DNA of 64,000 nt from Chitinophaga pinensis DSM 2588 (lineage in GTDB: Bacteria > Bacteroidota > Bacteroidia > Chitinophagales > Chitinophagaceae), in the NCBI RefSeq assembly GCF_000024005.1, contig NC_013132.1, forward strand, positions 2,412,001 through 2,476,000. Reading direction: 5' to 3'. This document shows, piece after piece, positions 26,688-36,084 of this stretch; within the stretch, counting starts at the first letter, position 1; each line of letters opens with the position of its first letter. Under the pieces are notes generated by a model. The model was given only the letters and a program-made list of their open reading frames with translations, had not been told where the DNA came from and ran no database searches. The translations under genes were made by a program, and so were the position numbers.

Positions 26688-28523
26688 CTATTCTACGGTT
26701 ACTGATTTCGCCAGGTTTCGTGGTTTATCCACATCAAATCCTTTCAGTACACCGATATGATATGCAAGCAGCTGCATTGGAATAACGGATACAATAGGCG
26801 CTACCAGTTCATCGGCAGCAGGCACCTCGATGATATCGTCTGCCAGACCGCGGATCGTCTGATCGCCTTCTGTTACGACTGCGATCACTTTCCCTTTACG
26901 CGCCTTTATTTCCTGGATGTTAGATACTACTTTCTCGTAATAGCTGTCTCGTGTAGCCACAAAAACAACAGGCAGGTTTTCATCAACCAGTGCAATCGGC
27001 CCGTGTTTCATTTCAGCAGCAGGATAACCTTCTGCATGTATGTAAGAGATCTCTTTCAGTTTTAATGCTCCTTCCAGCGCTACCGGGAAATTATAACCAC
27101 GTCCGAGGTAGAGGAAGTCGCGTGCGTCTTTGTATTTATCTGCCACCTGTCTGATCTGCTCATTCAGTTTGAGTACGGTTGCTACCTTATCAGGGATACC
27201 ATCCAGTTCATCGATCAGGTGCTGCAAGCGTTGCTGGCTGATACTGCCTTTTTCCTGTGCTACTTTCAGTCCTATCATACACAGTACTGCCAGTTGCGCG
27301 GTGAATGCCTTGGTGCTGGCAACCCCGATTTCAGGACCGGCATGTGTATAAGCGCCGGCATCAGAGATACGTGCGATAGAGGAACCTACCACGTTACAAA
27401 CGCCGAGTATGATTGCGCCTTTCTGTTTTGCGCTTTCAATGGCGACAAGGGTATCTGCTGTTTCACCTGATTGTGATACGGCAATAATTACATCTCCTTC
27501 GCCTACTACCGGATTGCGATAGCGGAATTCAGAAGCATATTCTACTTCCACCGGGATGCGGCATAATTCCTCGATCATGTATTCAGCTACGAGCCCTGCG
27601 TGCCAGGAGGTACCACAGGCTACGATGATGATACGTTTCGCCTGACTGAGTAAGGCTGCGTGTTCACGGATACCACCCAGTGTCAGTGTGCCACGCTTCG
27701 CATCCAGACGGCCACGTAAGCTGTCGAAGATGGTTTGTGGCTGTTCGAATATTTCTTTCAGCATGAAGTGATCATATCCGCTTTTCTCAATGGCAGCCAG
27801 TTCGATATCCAGTTTCTGGATATAAGGGGTCTGACGTTCATTGGAGATATTTTTCAGGATCAGTTCATCTGCTTTGATAATAGCAATTTCGTAGTCGTTC
27901 ACATACACTACTTCCTTGGTATACTCCACGATAGGAGAGGCGTCGGAAGCAAGGAAATGTTCTCCTTTACCTACACCGATTACCAGCGGACTACCCTTAC
28001 GGGCAGCAATGAGGGTATCCGGATTATCCTGGTCAACGAGTACGATCACATAAGCGCCTACTACTCTTTTCAGGGCAATACGCAGCGCTTCCTCCAGACC
28101 GCATTGATTGCTTGCCTGTATCTCTTCTATGAAGTGGATAAGGACTTCAGTATCTGTATCGCTTTTGAAAATATGGCCTTTTTTCAGCAGCTCCTGTTTG
28201 AGCTGGGCATAGTTTTCTATGATACCATTGTGTATCATAGCCAGTTTGCCATTGCCGGAAGTATGGGGGTGGGAGTTACGATCACTGGGCTCGCCATGTG
28301 TGGCCCATCTGGTGTGTCCAATGGCTATATGACTGTGTGTGTCTTTACCGCTGAGAAAGTCTTCCAGTTCTGCTACTTTTCCTTTCTTCTTATAAACTTT
28401 CAGTTCTCCATTTAATAGTGCTACACCAGCACTGTCATATCCGCGATATTCTAATCTTTTCAGCCCTTTTAATACGATTGGGTAGGCTTCTCGTTGGCCT
28501 ATGTAAGCGACTATTCCGCACAT
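26688..28523 (-). CDS. glmS: Glutamine--fructose-6-phosphate aminotransferase (isomerizing)
   Basis: Makes glucosamine-6-phosphate, the first step to UDP-GlcNAc for peptidoglycan and LPS. The N-terminal glutaminase starts MCGIVAYIGQ with catalytic Cys after Met removal; HTRWATHG and NGIIENYAQLK bind glutamine. Two SIS domains follow (AVSQSGETADT; LGRGYNFPVALEGALKLKE), ending PRNLAKSVTVE. Length 611 aa is standard. No glmS ribozyme is evident upstream, as expected outside Gram-positives. Confidence 0.97.
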   Translation of the reverse strand: MCGIVAYIGQREAYPIVLKGLKRLEYRGYDSAGVALLNGELKVYKKKGKVAELEDFLSGKDTHSHIAIGHTRWATHGEPSDRNSHPHTSGNGKLAMIHNGIIENYAQLKQELLKKGHIFKSDTDTEVLIHFIEEIQASNQCGLEEALRIALKRVVGAYVIVLVDQDNPDTLIAARKGSPLVIGVGKGEHFLASDASPIVEYTKEVVYVNDYEIAIIKADELILKNISNERQTPYIQKLDIELAAIEKSGYDHFMLKEIFEQPQTIFDSLRGRLDAKRGTLTLGGIREHAALLSQAKRIIIVACGTSWHAGLVAEYMIEELCRIPVEVEYASEFRYRNPVVGEGDVIIAVSQSGETADTLVAIESAKQKGAIILGVCNVVGSSIARISDAGAYTHAGPEIGVASTKAFTAQLAVLCMIGLKVAQEKGSISQQRLQHLIDELDGIPDKVATVLKLNEQIRQVADKYKDARDFLYLGRGYNFPVALEGALKLKEISYIHAEGYPAAEMKHGPIALVDENLPVVFVATRDSYYEKVVSNIQEIKARKGKVIAVVTEGDQTIRGLADDIIEVPAADELVAPIVSVIPMQLLAYHIGVLKGFDVDKPRNLAKSVTVE

Positions 28524-28756
28524 AAAATGTTTTTCAGTTTACATGGATAAAGCGTGCAAGTTGTATAAAAAATGTGAAAAACGTATAAAAGATTGCGAAT
28601 TATGGCCCAGAATAACAAAATGAGGCTCATGCTCTTAGTCGTTAAAATATTCTTTAGGTACTATTACTTATACTTTTGGGGCCACTCACTATCATCAAAT
28701 TGTATGCCTGCCTGGAAAATTCGTAATTTGTCCCCCTTAACCGAACATGAGGTCCT

Positions 28757-29281
28757 ATGAGATATGTAATAATACTATTACTAAGCTGCCTGGCATGTGA
28801 ACAGGCGCCACCTGAAAAACAAGCGATCCCGGTTGCGGAAGACAGCACCTTTCTTACCGGCACTTTCTACCTGGTGCGTCATGCTGAACAGGCCGGAGTG
28901 GATTCTGTACTTGAGGCAACCGGTCATCAGCAGGCGGGTGCGCTTTACCGCTTATTACAGGACTCAGGTATTCAGAAGATCTACTTTACCCGATATCCCG
29001 GCAGTCTGGACATGGCAGATTCTATGTACCAATATCTCAGTCTTGATACAGTTTCTTATGTAGCTGATTCTTCCGGAGAGGGATTGTTGTATGAGATCAC
29101 CCGTCAGAAGGATTGGGGAAAGAAGCTGCTGGTGGTGGGGAATAACCGCGCGCTGGTACCGATTATGCATTCGCTGAAGGCAAAGCCCAAGATTGATTCT
29201 GTTGCGGGAAAAGACTACAGCAGCCTGTTTATCGTCAGAAAGTATAAGGATAGTGTACGTTGCAAAAGACTAAACTATTGA
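28757..29281 (+). CDS. Histidine-phosphatase-like lipoprotein with a missing catalytic residue
   Basis: A 174-aa lipoprotein (lipobox SCLAC, Cys14) whose mature part resembles a short SixA-like histidine phosphatase. The phosphorylated His is kept in YLVRHAEQAG. The second active-site region, normally VVGHSN-like, reads LLVVGNNRALVPI, so the catalytic His is replaced by Asn. The middle Arg segment is also altered (FTRYPGSLDMADSM). It is probably a pseudo-enzyme or has changed activity. Single gene with its own promoter region upstream. Confidence 0.65.
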   Translation: MRYVIILLLSCLACEQAPPEKQAIPVAEDSTFLTGTFYLVRHAEQAGVDSVLEATGHQQAGALYRLLQDSGIQKIYFTRYPGSLDMADSMYQYLSLDTVSYVADSSGEGLLYEITRQKDWGKKLLVVGNNRALVPIMHSLKAKPKIDSVAGKDYSSLFIVRKYKDSVRCKRLNY

Positions 29282-29290
29282 AATAAAAAA

Positions 29291-29332
29291 CCGGAACAGG
29301 AAGGAGCGATAAATGCTTTCTTGCTATTCCGG
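29291..29332. terminator. Weak hairpin between convergent genes
   Basis: CCGGAA (29291-29296) pairs with TTCCGG (29327-29332) around a partly paired interior. There is no clear T-tract on the forward strand. It separates the phosphatase-like gene from mgtE. Confidence 0.35.
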
Positions 29333-29478
29333 TCGGGTCACTATGTGACACTTTAATAAAGTATTGTTATAGTGGTTGTTATGCGTTTACTATAGCGATG
29401 ACTAACCGTTTCAAGCCTTTGTATATGAAGCTGTTATGGACATGAGGTGGACTTGATGCGTTCTACAGCCGTTTTTTA

Positions 29479-30855
29479 TCACAGCATTACTCCCTTCAGC
29501 AGGGTATAAGCTACTGAGAAATAGATCAGCAAACCGGTTACGTCTACCAGTGTAGCCACAAAGGGGGCTGACGACGTAGCAGGATCTGCCCCCAGCCTTT
29601 TCAGGAGCAATGGCAGCATAGAGCCAGAAAGCGTTCCCCAGAGGACGACCCCTATCAACGATATGCCTACCGTTAACCCGATCAATAGGGTATGATCGCC
29701 ATAGGTATGAAAGAAGGCATTCCACAGCAGGATACGGATAAATCCGATCAACCCTAACACACTACCCAGTAACAGGCCGGAGATGATCTCCCTGCGCATC
29801 ACTTTCCACCAGTCGGCAATACTGATCTCACCCAGCGCCATTGCCTGAATGATCAGGGTAGATGCCTGAGAACCGCTATTACCCCCACTGGAGATAATAA
29901 GAGGCACAAAGAGGGCCAGTACTACTGCCTTGGCTATTTCGTCTTCAAAGAAGCTCATGGCGGTAGCCGTCAGCATTTCTCCGATAAAGAGTACAACCAG
30001 CCAGCCGATCCTCTTTTTCATCAGTTTCAGCAGGGGAATATCCAGGTAGGGTTCATCCAGTGCCTCGGTACCACCGATACGCTGGATATCTTCTGTATGT
30101 TCTTCATTGGCGATCCAGAGGATGTCATCAATGGTGATGATACCCAGCAGGATACCTGCGTCATCTACTACCGGCAGCGCGACCCTGTTTTCCATACGGA
30201 ATACCTGGATGGCTTCTTCCTGGTCATCGCTGACATGTAAGGCGACAAAGCGGTCATCCATCAGGGTATGTACAACGGTGTCGGGCGCTACCAGCAGAAA
30301 CTCTCTGATACGGAAGTCATCTATCAGTTTCCCCTTTTCGTCTACCACATATATCACATCGATGGTCTCACTGTCTTTACCGTACTCCCTGATATAGCGC
30401 AGTACCTGTTTCACCGTCCATTCCTCACGTACCGCGATGTACTCGGGCGTCATGATACGTCCTACACTGGTTTCAGGATACCCCAGCAGACTAAGGGTGA
30501 TCTTACGTTCTTCGGGGTCCAGTAGCTTGATCAGCTCTTTCACCACGTCGCTATGTAATTCACCCAGGAAGGCGGTACGGTCATCCGCCGGTAGTTCATT
30601 CAGCAGCTCTGCGACTTTTGCAGCGGGCAGCTCCCGGATCACCTCTTCCTGTATATGAAATTCCAGGATCCTGAAAGCTGCAGCAGCACGGCCTATGGAC
30701 AACTGATTCATGATCACGTCAGCATGCTCCGGCAGCTCGTGAATGAGCTCGGCGATGTCTGTGATAAGCTGGTCATCCAGGTACACTTTCAGTTCCGGGA
30801 AGTTCTGCTCAGCGACCAGCGTCTCAAATTTTTCCAGTAATACTTCATTTTCCAT
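29479..30855 (-). CDS. mgtE: Magnesium transporter MgtE
   Basis: Mg2+ channel of 458 aa in the inner membrane. The N-terminal helical domain (about 1-130, with the ELPADDRTAFLGEL repeat) and two CBS domains (about 135-260, for example RIMTPEYIAVREEWTV) form the Mg2+ sensor. About five membrane helices follow (about 290-458), including FVPLIISSGGNSGSQAS, the conserved pore segment. It is intact. The next reverse-strand gene upstream, a bestrophin, begins the pair. Confidence 0.95.
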   Translation of the reverse strand: MENEVLLEKFETLVAEQNFPELKVYLDDQLITDIAELIHELPEHADVIMNQLSIGRAAAAFRILEFHIQEEVIRELPAAKVAELLNELPADDRTAFLGELHSDVVKELIKLLDPEERKITLSLLGYPETSVGRIMTPEYIAVREEWTVKQVLRYIREYGKDSETIDVIYVVDEKGKLIDDFRIREFLLVAPDTVVHTLMDDRFVALHVSDDQEEAIQVFRMENRVALPVVDDAGILLGIITIDDILWIANEEHTEDIQRIGGTEALDEPYLDIPLLKLMKKRIGWLVVLFIGEMLTATAMSFFEDEIAKAVVLALFVPLIISSGGNSGSQASTLIIQAMALGEISIADWWKVMRREIISGLLLGSVLGLIGFIRILLWNAFFHTYGDHTLLIGLTVGISLIGVVLWGTLSGSMLPLLLKRLGADPATSSAPFVATLVDVTGLLIYFSVAYTLLKGVML

Positions 30856-30904
30856 ATTCCAAATGCTGTCAGTGAGGCGAAATTAAAGAAAGTTGAGGTC
30901 CAGA

Positions 30905-31774
30905 TTACAATATCTCTCCTACATGTTTGCGGATATTGGTAGAAATCGTGTCCGTAGGCAGGTCATTCGCGTCAAATCCAAAGGGGTCTTCTATCTCTTC
31001 AGCGATCAGCTCAAGGCTGGCCAGTACATAGAAAATGAATACCACCACAGGTATGATCAGATAGTGCAGGGTAAATACGTAGCCCAGGGGCAGGGTCATG
31101 ACAAAGAAAAAGATAAACTTTTTAATGAAGACACTGTAGGAAAAAGGAATAGGGGTATTCCTGATCCGCTCGCAGGCGCCGCAGATATCCGTAAAGGACA
31201 GCAGCTCGGGGTTAAGACTAAGCAGCTGTTCTCCGCTGATCTGTCCCTGGCGGTAAAGTTCATGGACATGCGCTATGATTTTAGCTGCTATCTGATTTGG
31301 TACATGTTTATCCTGCTGCAGCTGCATACTATCTGCCTGTTGAAATTCTTCGGGCTGATACAGGTTACGCAGATGGTTCTTCAGACCAAAGGCATAATTG
31401 GGGATCATGATCCTGAAGAACTCACGGGAAGCGGTATTCGAAGCTGGTAACATGGCGTTCAGTTTAAGCGCCAGGTTACGGCTGTTGTTCACCAGTGCTC
31501 CCCACAGCTTACGGCCTTCCCACCAACGGTCATAGGCCGTATTGGTGCGGAATACAAGCAGGAGAGAGATGACAAAACCTAATAGTGAATGGATTAAAGT
31601 GATCTGTTTCAGGTCACTATTGGGGGACAGCTTCAGTAATTCCAGTTCAAGAAAGGCTACCAGCGCAGAATAGGCAGACAGGGCTATAAACATGGGAAAC
31701 AGCTTCCGGACAGTATCTCCCTTATGGAAGCGGAAGATAAAAGTAAACCATGCTTTCGGGTTGTAATCAATCAT
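30905..31774 (-). CDS. Bestrophin-family anion channel (YneE/UPF0187)
   Basis: Membrane protein of about 289 aa with four hydrophobic stretches. RTNTAYDRWWEGRKLWGALVNNSR is the hallmark bestrophin segment (written here in two parts: RTNTAYDRWWEGRK and LWGALVNNSRN). PLGYVFTLHYLIIPVVVFIF and IEDPFGFDANDLP near the end also fit. The start is placed at 31774 (MIDYNPKAWFTF); an upstream ATG at 31798 in the same frame is possible. Bacterial bestrophins conduct small ions; the role here is unknown. It lies 49 bases upstream of mgtE. Confidence 0.85.
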   Translation of the reverse strand: MIDYNPKAWFTFIFRFHKGDTVRKLFPMFIALSAYSALVAFLELELLKLSPNSDLKQITLIHSLLGFVISLLLVFRTNTAYDRWWEGRKLWGALVNNSRNLALKLNAMLPASNTASREFFRIMIPNYAFGLKNHLRNLYQPEEFQQADSMQLQQDKHVPNQIAAKIIAHVHELYRQGQISGEQLLSLNPELLSFTDICGACERIRNTPIPFSYSVFIKKFIFFFVMTLPLGYVFTLHYLIIPVVVFIFYVLASLELIAEEIEDPFGFDANDLPTDTISTNIRKHVGEIL

Positions 31775-31870
31775 ATTTAAGCGTATACATTTTCGCAAAC
31801 CTAAAAATTTTACACATGATTTTGATAACTTCCTGCTTTACCTTTATTTTACGCTTCCTTACATTACATT

Positions 31871-32260
31871 ATGATCAAGCCATATTTATACGTCGACAAG
31901 ACAAAAGGCAAGGGCCGCGGAGTGTTTACAAAAGAAAGAATAGCAGCTGGCACCCGTATAGAAACCTCGCCTGTACTTGTTTTGTCCTATGACGATACCG
32001 AGATTGTCGATAAAACGAAACTGCACAATTACATTTTCTTATGGGGTGTTCGTGAAACCCGTTCCTGCATTGCGCTTGGTCTCTGTTCCATCTATAACCA
32101 CTCTTACGATCCTAACTGTGTGTACGAAATGGACTTCGAAGAAGAAACCATGAGTATCATCACCCGCCGGGAGATTAAAAAAGGAGAGGAACTCTGTATC
32201 AACTACAATGGTGATGTGACCGATTCATCGCCGGTATGGTTCGACGTAAGAAAGAAATAG
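31871..32260 (+). CDS. SET-domain protein (putative protein-lysine methyltransferase)
   Basis: A compact 129-aa protein that is almost only a SET domain: GRGVFTKERIAAGTRIE at the N-terminus (first SET strand pair), the pseudoknot segment CSIYNHSYDPNCVYE, and GEELCINYNGD with the conserved Tyr. No pre- or post-SET cysteines are present. It is a stand-alone gene before the hut locus. Substrate unknown. The signature motifs needed for SAM binding and catalysis all look present. Confidence 0.8.
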   Translation: MIKPYLYVDKTKGKGRGVFTKERIAAGTRIETSPVLVLSYDDTEIVDKTKLHNYIFLWGVRETRSCIALGLCSIYNHSYDPNCVYEMDFEEETMSIITRREIKKGEELCINYNGDVTDSSPVWFDVRKK

Positions 32261-32300
32261 CCGGGAAGTAAGGCCCAACCGCCTTTCCTGAAGAAATAAA

Positions 32301-32322
32301 TAAGGAATTGAGAAATTCCTTA
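32301..32322. promoter_or_regulatory. Dyad TAAGGAATT-GAGA-AATTCCTTA
   Basis: Perfect 9-bp arms (32301-32309 and 32314-32322) with a 4-nt loop, 41 bases before the MarR gene and 40 after the SET gene. It may terminate the SET transcript or act as an operator. It also resembles a fold-back of the local TAATTCC heptamer family. Confidence 0.4.
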
Positions 32323-32336
32323 TTATTGTATCAAAA

Positions 32337-32354
32337 TATATAAGTGCTTATATA
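32337..32354. promoter_or_regulatory. Candidate MarR operator TATATAAG-TG-CTTATATA
   Basis: Perfect 8-bp arms around a 2-nt centre end 8 bases before the marR-type gene. This is the size and position of typical MarR autoregulatory operators, so the regulator could control itself and the hut genes behind it. Confidence 0.5.
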
Positions 32355-32362
32355 ATTTTACT

Positions 32363-32848
32363 ATGAGCTTCTACGCTTCACTGGGATACCTGGTTTTTGG
32401 CAGCCGCCTCAGACGGCTGAGTGAATACTTCCTCATGGAGGTAAATAAGGTCTATGAACAAGCTGGTATTGCCTTTGACGCCAGCTGGTTCCCGGTTTTC
32501 TATATCCTTTCCCGTCAGCAGAACATCCCGCTGATCGACATTGCCGAACAGCTGGAAGTCTCTCACTCGGCCATCAGTCAGCTGATCACCAACCTGAAAA
32601 AGAAGGGATTAGTGCATACCGCTCCTTGTCCCGATGACGGACGCCGGCAGCTGGTCATGCTCACACCGCAGGGAGAGGAGCTGCTACAGCAGGTACAGCC
32701 CATATGGGAAGCCATTACTACGGCTATGGAGGAACTGACGGAAGAGAACAAACAAAGTAAACAGCTGCTGGAAGCCATCAGACAGGTGGAAAGCGCCGTA
32801 CAGGGAACGTCCCTGTCCGCAAGGATACAGGCGTCTATGAAAAACTGA
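32363..32848 (+). CDS. MarR-family transcriptional regulator, linked to the hut genes
   Basis: A 161-aa winged-helix regulator. Residues about 50-110 hold the helix-turn-helix (NIPLIDIAEQLEVSHSAISQ, then LKKKGLVHTAPCPDDGRRQ with the wing). It lies 22 bases upstream of hutH in the same direction, so it is probably the first gene of the hut operon. Hut operons in other bacteria use GntR-type HutC or HutP; a MarR controller is unusual. The ligand (urocanate or histidine) is a guess. Confidence 0.87.
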   Translation: MSFYASLGYLVFGSRLRRLSEYFLMEVNKVYEQAGIAFDASWFPVFYILSRQQNIPLIDIAEQLEVSHSAISQLITNLKKKGLVHTAPCPDDGRRQLVMLTPQGEELLQQVQPIWEAITTAMEELTEENKQSKQLLEAIRQVESAVQGTSLSARIQASMKN

Positions 32849-32870
32849 TCACGACTCAATCCAATCAACA

Positions 32871-34439
32871 ATGATACACCAATTCAAGTACGGTATTGAT
32901 CAGCTCACCGTGGCGAAGGCGCTGGATATTGCGTCAGGAAAGCTCGCCGGTATACTGGTACCGGAAGTGACTGCACGCATCAGGGCCAGCGCTGCCCACG
33001 TGCAGACTATTGTCGCCGCTCACAGCACCGTATATGGTATCAATACAGGCTTCGGGCCGCTCTGCGATACCAAGATATCCGAAGAAGATACCCGTGCCCT
33101 GCAATACAACATTCTTCAAAGTCATAGTGTAGGGGTAGGTAACCCGATCCCCGAACTGGTAGCCCGCGTGATGCTGGTCACCAAAGTACAGGCCCTGGCA
33201 CAGGGATATTCAGGGGTAGCCCTGGCTACGCTTGAACGTATCATCTGGCATATAGAACATCACGTAACGCCCGTGGTACCTGAAAAAGGTTCTGTCGGCG
33301 CCTCCGGCGACCTGGCGCCTTTATCACATCTCTTCCTGCCGCTGATCGGTCTTGGCGAGGTGTATTACAAAGGACAGCGACAGCCCTCAGCAGCTGTTTT
33401 ACAGGCAGAAAACCTGGAGCCGGTTATCTTAGGTCCCAAAGAGGGACTGGCGCTTATAAACGGTACCCAGTTCATTCTCTCCTTTGCAGTCACCGCTTTA
33501 CAGCGTATGCATAATGCACTGGAAGCTGCTGATATCATTGGTGCATTATCGCTTGAAGGACTCATGGGTACCGCTCGTCCCTTTGATCCGCGTTTACATG
33601 CGATCAGACCTTTCCCCGGTAATCAGCTGGTGGCACACAGGCTGAAAATTATGCTGGAAAACTCCGGTATCATGGCTGCTCACGTGGATTGCGGTCGTGT
33701 ACAGGATCCTTATTCCCTGCGCTGTATGCCACAGGTACATGGCGCTTCCCGTACCGCATGGCATCACCTGCGTGAACTGACCGTAATTGAATTGAACGCT
33801 GTGACAGATAACCCTATCATCTTTAGCGCGGAGGATACGATCAGCGGGGGTAACTTCCATGGTCAGCCGCTGGCAATGCCGCTGGACTATGCGACTGTCG
33901 CCGCCGCAGAACTGGGTAATATATCCGATCGCCGTTGTTATATGATGATCGAAGGCCGTTATGGCTTACCCAAACTATTAATCGAAGATGCCGGACTCAA
34001 TTCCGGTTTTATGATACCACAATACACGACAGCCGCCCTGGTAACAGAGAATAAGACCCTTTGTTTCCCGGCCAGTGCCGATAGTGTACCGACTTCCCTT
34101 GGTCAGGAAGACCATGTATCCATGGGTTCCATCAGTGGTCGTAAACTGCACCAGGTTATTGACAACCTGGAATATATACTGGCAGTCGAACTGCTGTATG
34201 CTGCACAGGCGGTGGATTTCAGACGGCCTTTACAATCCGGACCTATCCTGGAAGCTGTACATTCCTTTGTACGTGAAACCGTTCCATTCGCAGCCAAAGA
34301 CAGGATTTTTGCCTATGATATCAAACAGCTGCATGGACTGATCACCAATCAATCTTTAGTGAACGTGGCTAACAATGCCGCACTTGACAATCACCTTTCT
34401 CTAAACGGTATTTATCATGAACAGTTCGGACTTTATTAA
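32871..34439 (+). CDS. hutH: Histidine ammonia-lyase
   Basis: Deaminates histidine to urocanate. The autocatalytic MIO cofactor forms from Ala-Ser-Gly at 144-146 in [24 protein letters not shown] near the N-terminus and the GxxQ-like VTDNPIIF segment fit the aromatic amino-acid lyase family. Length 522 aa is normal. Its end overlaps the hutU start by 23 bases, so the two are translationally coupled. Confidence 0.97.
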   Translation: MIHQFKYGIDQLTVAKALDIASGKLAGILVPEVTARIRASAAHVQTIVAAHSTVYGINTGFGPLCDTKISEEDTRALQYNILQSHSVGVGNPIPELVARVMLVTKVQALAQGYSGVALATLERIIWHIEHHVTPVVPEKGSVGASGDLAPLSHLFLPLIGLGEVYYKGQRQPSAAVLQAENLEPVILGPKEGLALINGTQFILSFAVTALQRMHNALEAADIIGALSLEGLMGTARPFDPRLHAIRPFPGNQLVAHRLKIMLENSGIMAAHVDCGRVQDPYSLRCMPQVHGASRTAWHHLRELTVIELNAVTDNPIIFSAEDTISGGNFHGQPLAMPLDYATVAAAELGNISDRRCYMMIEGRYGLPKLLIEDAGLNSGFMIPQYTTAALVTENKTLCFPASADSVPTSLGQEDHVSMGSISGRKLHQVIDNLEYILAVELLYAAQAVDFRRPLQSGPILEAVHSFVRETVPFAAKDRIFAYDIKQLHGLITNQSLVNVANNAALDNHLSLNGIYHEQFGLY

Positions 34440-36081
34440 GACATATGCGGCACACCCGCATTATAAAGCGCCCCATGGCAATCAGCTGCACGCGCGCTCC
34501 TGGCAGACAGAAGCACCCTTACGTATGCTCCTGAATAACCTGGATGCCGAAGTGGCTGAGAATCCTGATGAACTGGTGGTGTATGGTGGTATCGGTCAGG
34601 CTGCACGTAACAAAGAATCCTTACAGAAGATCATTGAGATCCTGCTGGAACTGGACGAAGATCATTCTTTGCTGGTACAGTCGGGTAAACCCGTTGGCGT
34701 TGTTCGTACCCATCCGCAGGCGCCCCGCGTTATGCTGGCGAATAGTAACCTGGTGCCTAAATGGGCTACCTGGGAACATTTCAACGAACTGCGTGCAAAA
34801 GGACTCATGATGTACGGACAGATGACAGCAGGTAGCTGGATCTATATCGGTACACAGGGTATCTTACAGGGTACCTACGAGACTTTTGTGGCTTGTGGCC
34901 GTCAGCATTTCAATGGCGACCTGAAAGGTAAACTGCTCGTGACGGCAGGTATTGGTGGTATGGGTGGCGCACAGCCATTGGCTGCTACCATGGCCGGTGC
35001 TGTATTCCTGGGTGCAGATGTGGATGAATCACGTATCCGCAAGCGCCTGGCTACCCGTTATATCGACCGTATTACCCACTCTTATGAGGAGGCGATTGCC
35101 TGGGCAATGGACGCTAAAGCCAAAGGGGAAGCACTGTCCATCGGGCTGGTAAGTGATGCGGGAGATATGCTGGAACGCTTACTGAAAGACAATATTATTC
35201 CTGATATACTGACTGACCAGACCTCCGCGCACGATCCTATTAACGGATATGTGCCGAATGGGCTTTCCCTGGAAGAAGCGACGGCATTACGTAAAAAAGA
35301 CCCGGCAGACTACAAAGCCCGCTCTTTAAAGAGTATGGCCCGTCACGTATCTTTTATGCTGGCTTTACAGGGAAAGGGCGCTGTTACCTTTGACTATGGT
35401 AATAACCTGCGTGAGTTTGCACGTGAAGGTGGAGAACCTAACGCCTTCAACTTCCCGGGATTTACGCCTGCCTATATCCGTCCCCTTTTCTGTGAAGGGA
35501 AAGGACCTTTCAGATGGGTGGCTTTATCCGGCGATCCTGAAGATATTTATACCACCGACAAGGCATTGATGGAAGCCTTTCCGGAGAATACGGCCCTGAT
35601 CAACTGGCTGAAGAAAGCACAGGCACAGGTAGCCTTCCAGGGATTACCTGCGCGTATCTGCTGGCTGGGATTAGGCGAAAGAGAAAAAGCCGGTCTTATT
35701 TTCAATGAACTGGTGAGAACAGGTAAAGTGAAAGCGCCTATTGTGATCGGTCGCGATCACCTGGATTGTGGTTCTGTCGCATCTCCCAACAGGGAAACAG
35801 AAGCGATGAAAGATGGTTCGGATGCGGTGTCTGACTGGACTTTATTAAACCTGATGGCGAATACCGGCGGTGGTGCTACCTGGGTATCTTTCCATCATGG
35901 TGGCGGCGTTGGTATGGGTTATTCACAACATGCAGGCATGGTCGTACTGGCAGATGGATCTGAACGTGCGGAAGCCTGTCTGAAAAGAGTATTATTCAAT
36001 GATCCGGCATTGGGCATCTTCCGACATGCGGATGCAGGGTATGAAGAAGCAAAAGCAACTGCCAGAAAATTCAATATCTGA
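34417..36081 (+). CDS. hutU: Urocanate hydratase
   Basis: NAD-dependent hydration of urocanate to imidazolonepropionate (554 aa, normal). Seen are [13 protein letters not shown] near the N-terminus, the NAD-binding [20 protein letters not shown] and the active-site Cys region [16 protein letters not shown]. It starts inside hutH and ends 3 bases before hutI, so the three genes form one tight operon. Confidence 0.97.
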   Translation: MNSSDFIKTYAAHPHYKAPHGNQLHARSWQTEAPLRMLLNNLDAEVAENPDELVVYGGIGQAARNKESLQKIIEILLELDEDHSLLVQSGKPVGVVRTHPQAPRVMLANSNLVPKWATWEHFNELRAKGLMMYGQMTAGSWIYIGTQGILQGTYETFVACGRQHFNGDLKGKLLVTAGIGGMGGAQPLAATMAGAVFLGADVDESRIRKRLATRYIDRITHSYEEAIAWAMDAKAKGEALSIGLVSDAGDMLERLLKDNIIPDILTDQTSAHDPINGYVPNGLSLEEATALRKKDPADYKARSLKSMARHVSFMLALQGKGAVTFDYGNNLREFAREGGEPNAFNFPGFTPAYIRPLFCEGKGPFRWVALSGDPEDIYTTDKALMEAFPENTALINWLKKAQAQVAFQGLPARICWLGLGEREKAGLIFNELVRTGKVKAPIVIGRDHLDCGSVASPNRETEAMKDGSDAVSDWTLLNLMANTGGGATWVSFHHGGGVGMGYSQHAGMVVLADGSERAEACLKRVLFNDPALGIFRHADAGYEEAKATARKFNI

Positions 36082-36084
36082 TCT

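Noticed and set aside
27735..28415. Forward frame of 226 codons antisense to glmS
   Set aside because: glmS on the other strand is unambiguous; this frame is a by-product of its codon use.
28524..28756. glmS ribozyme or riboswitch upstream of glmS
   Set aside because: The region is AT-rich without the conserved ribozyme core, and the element is a Gram-positive feature.
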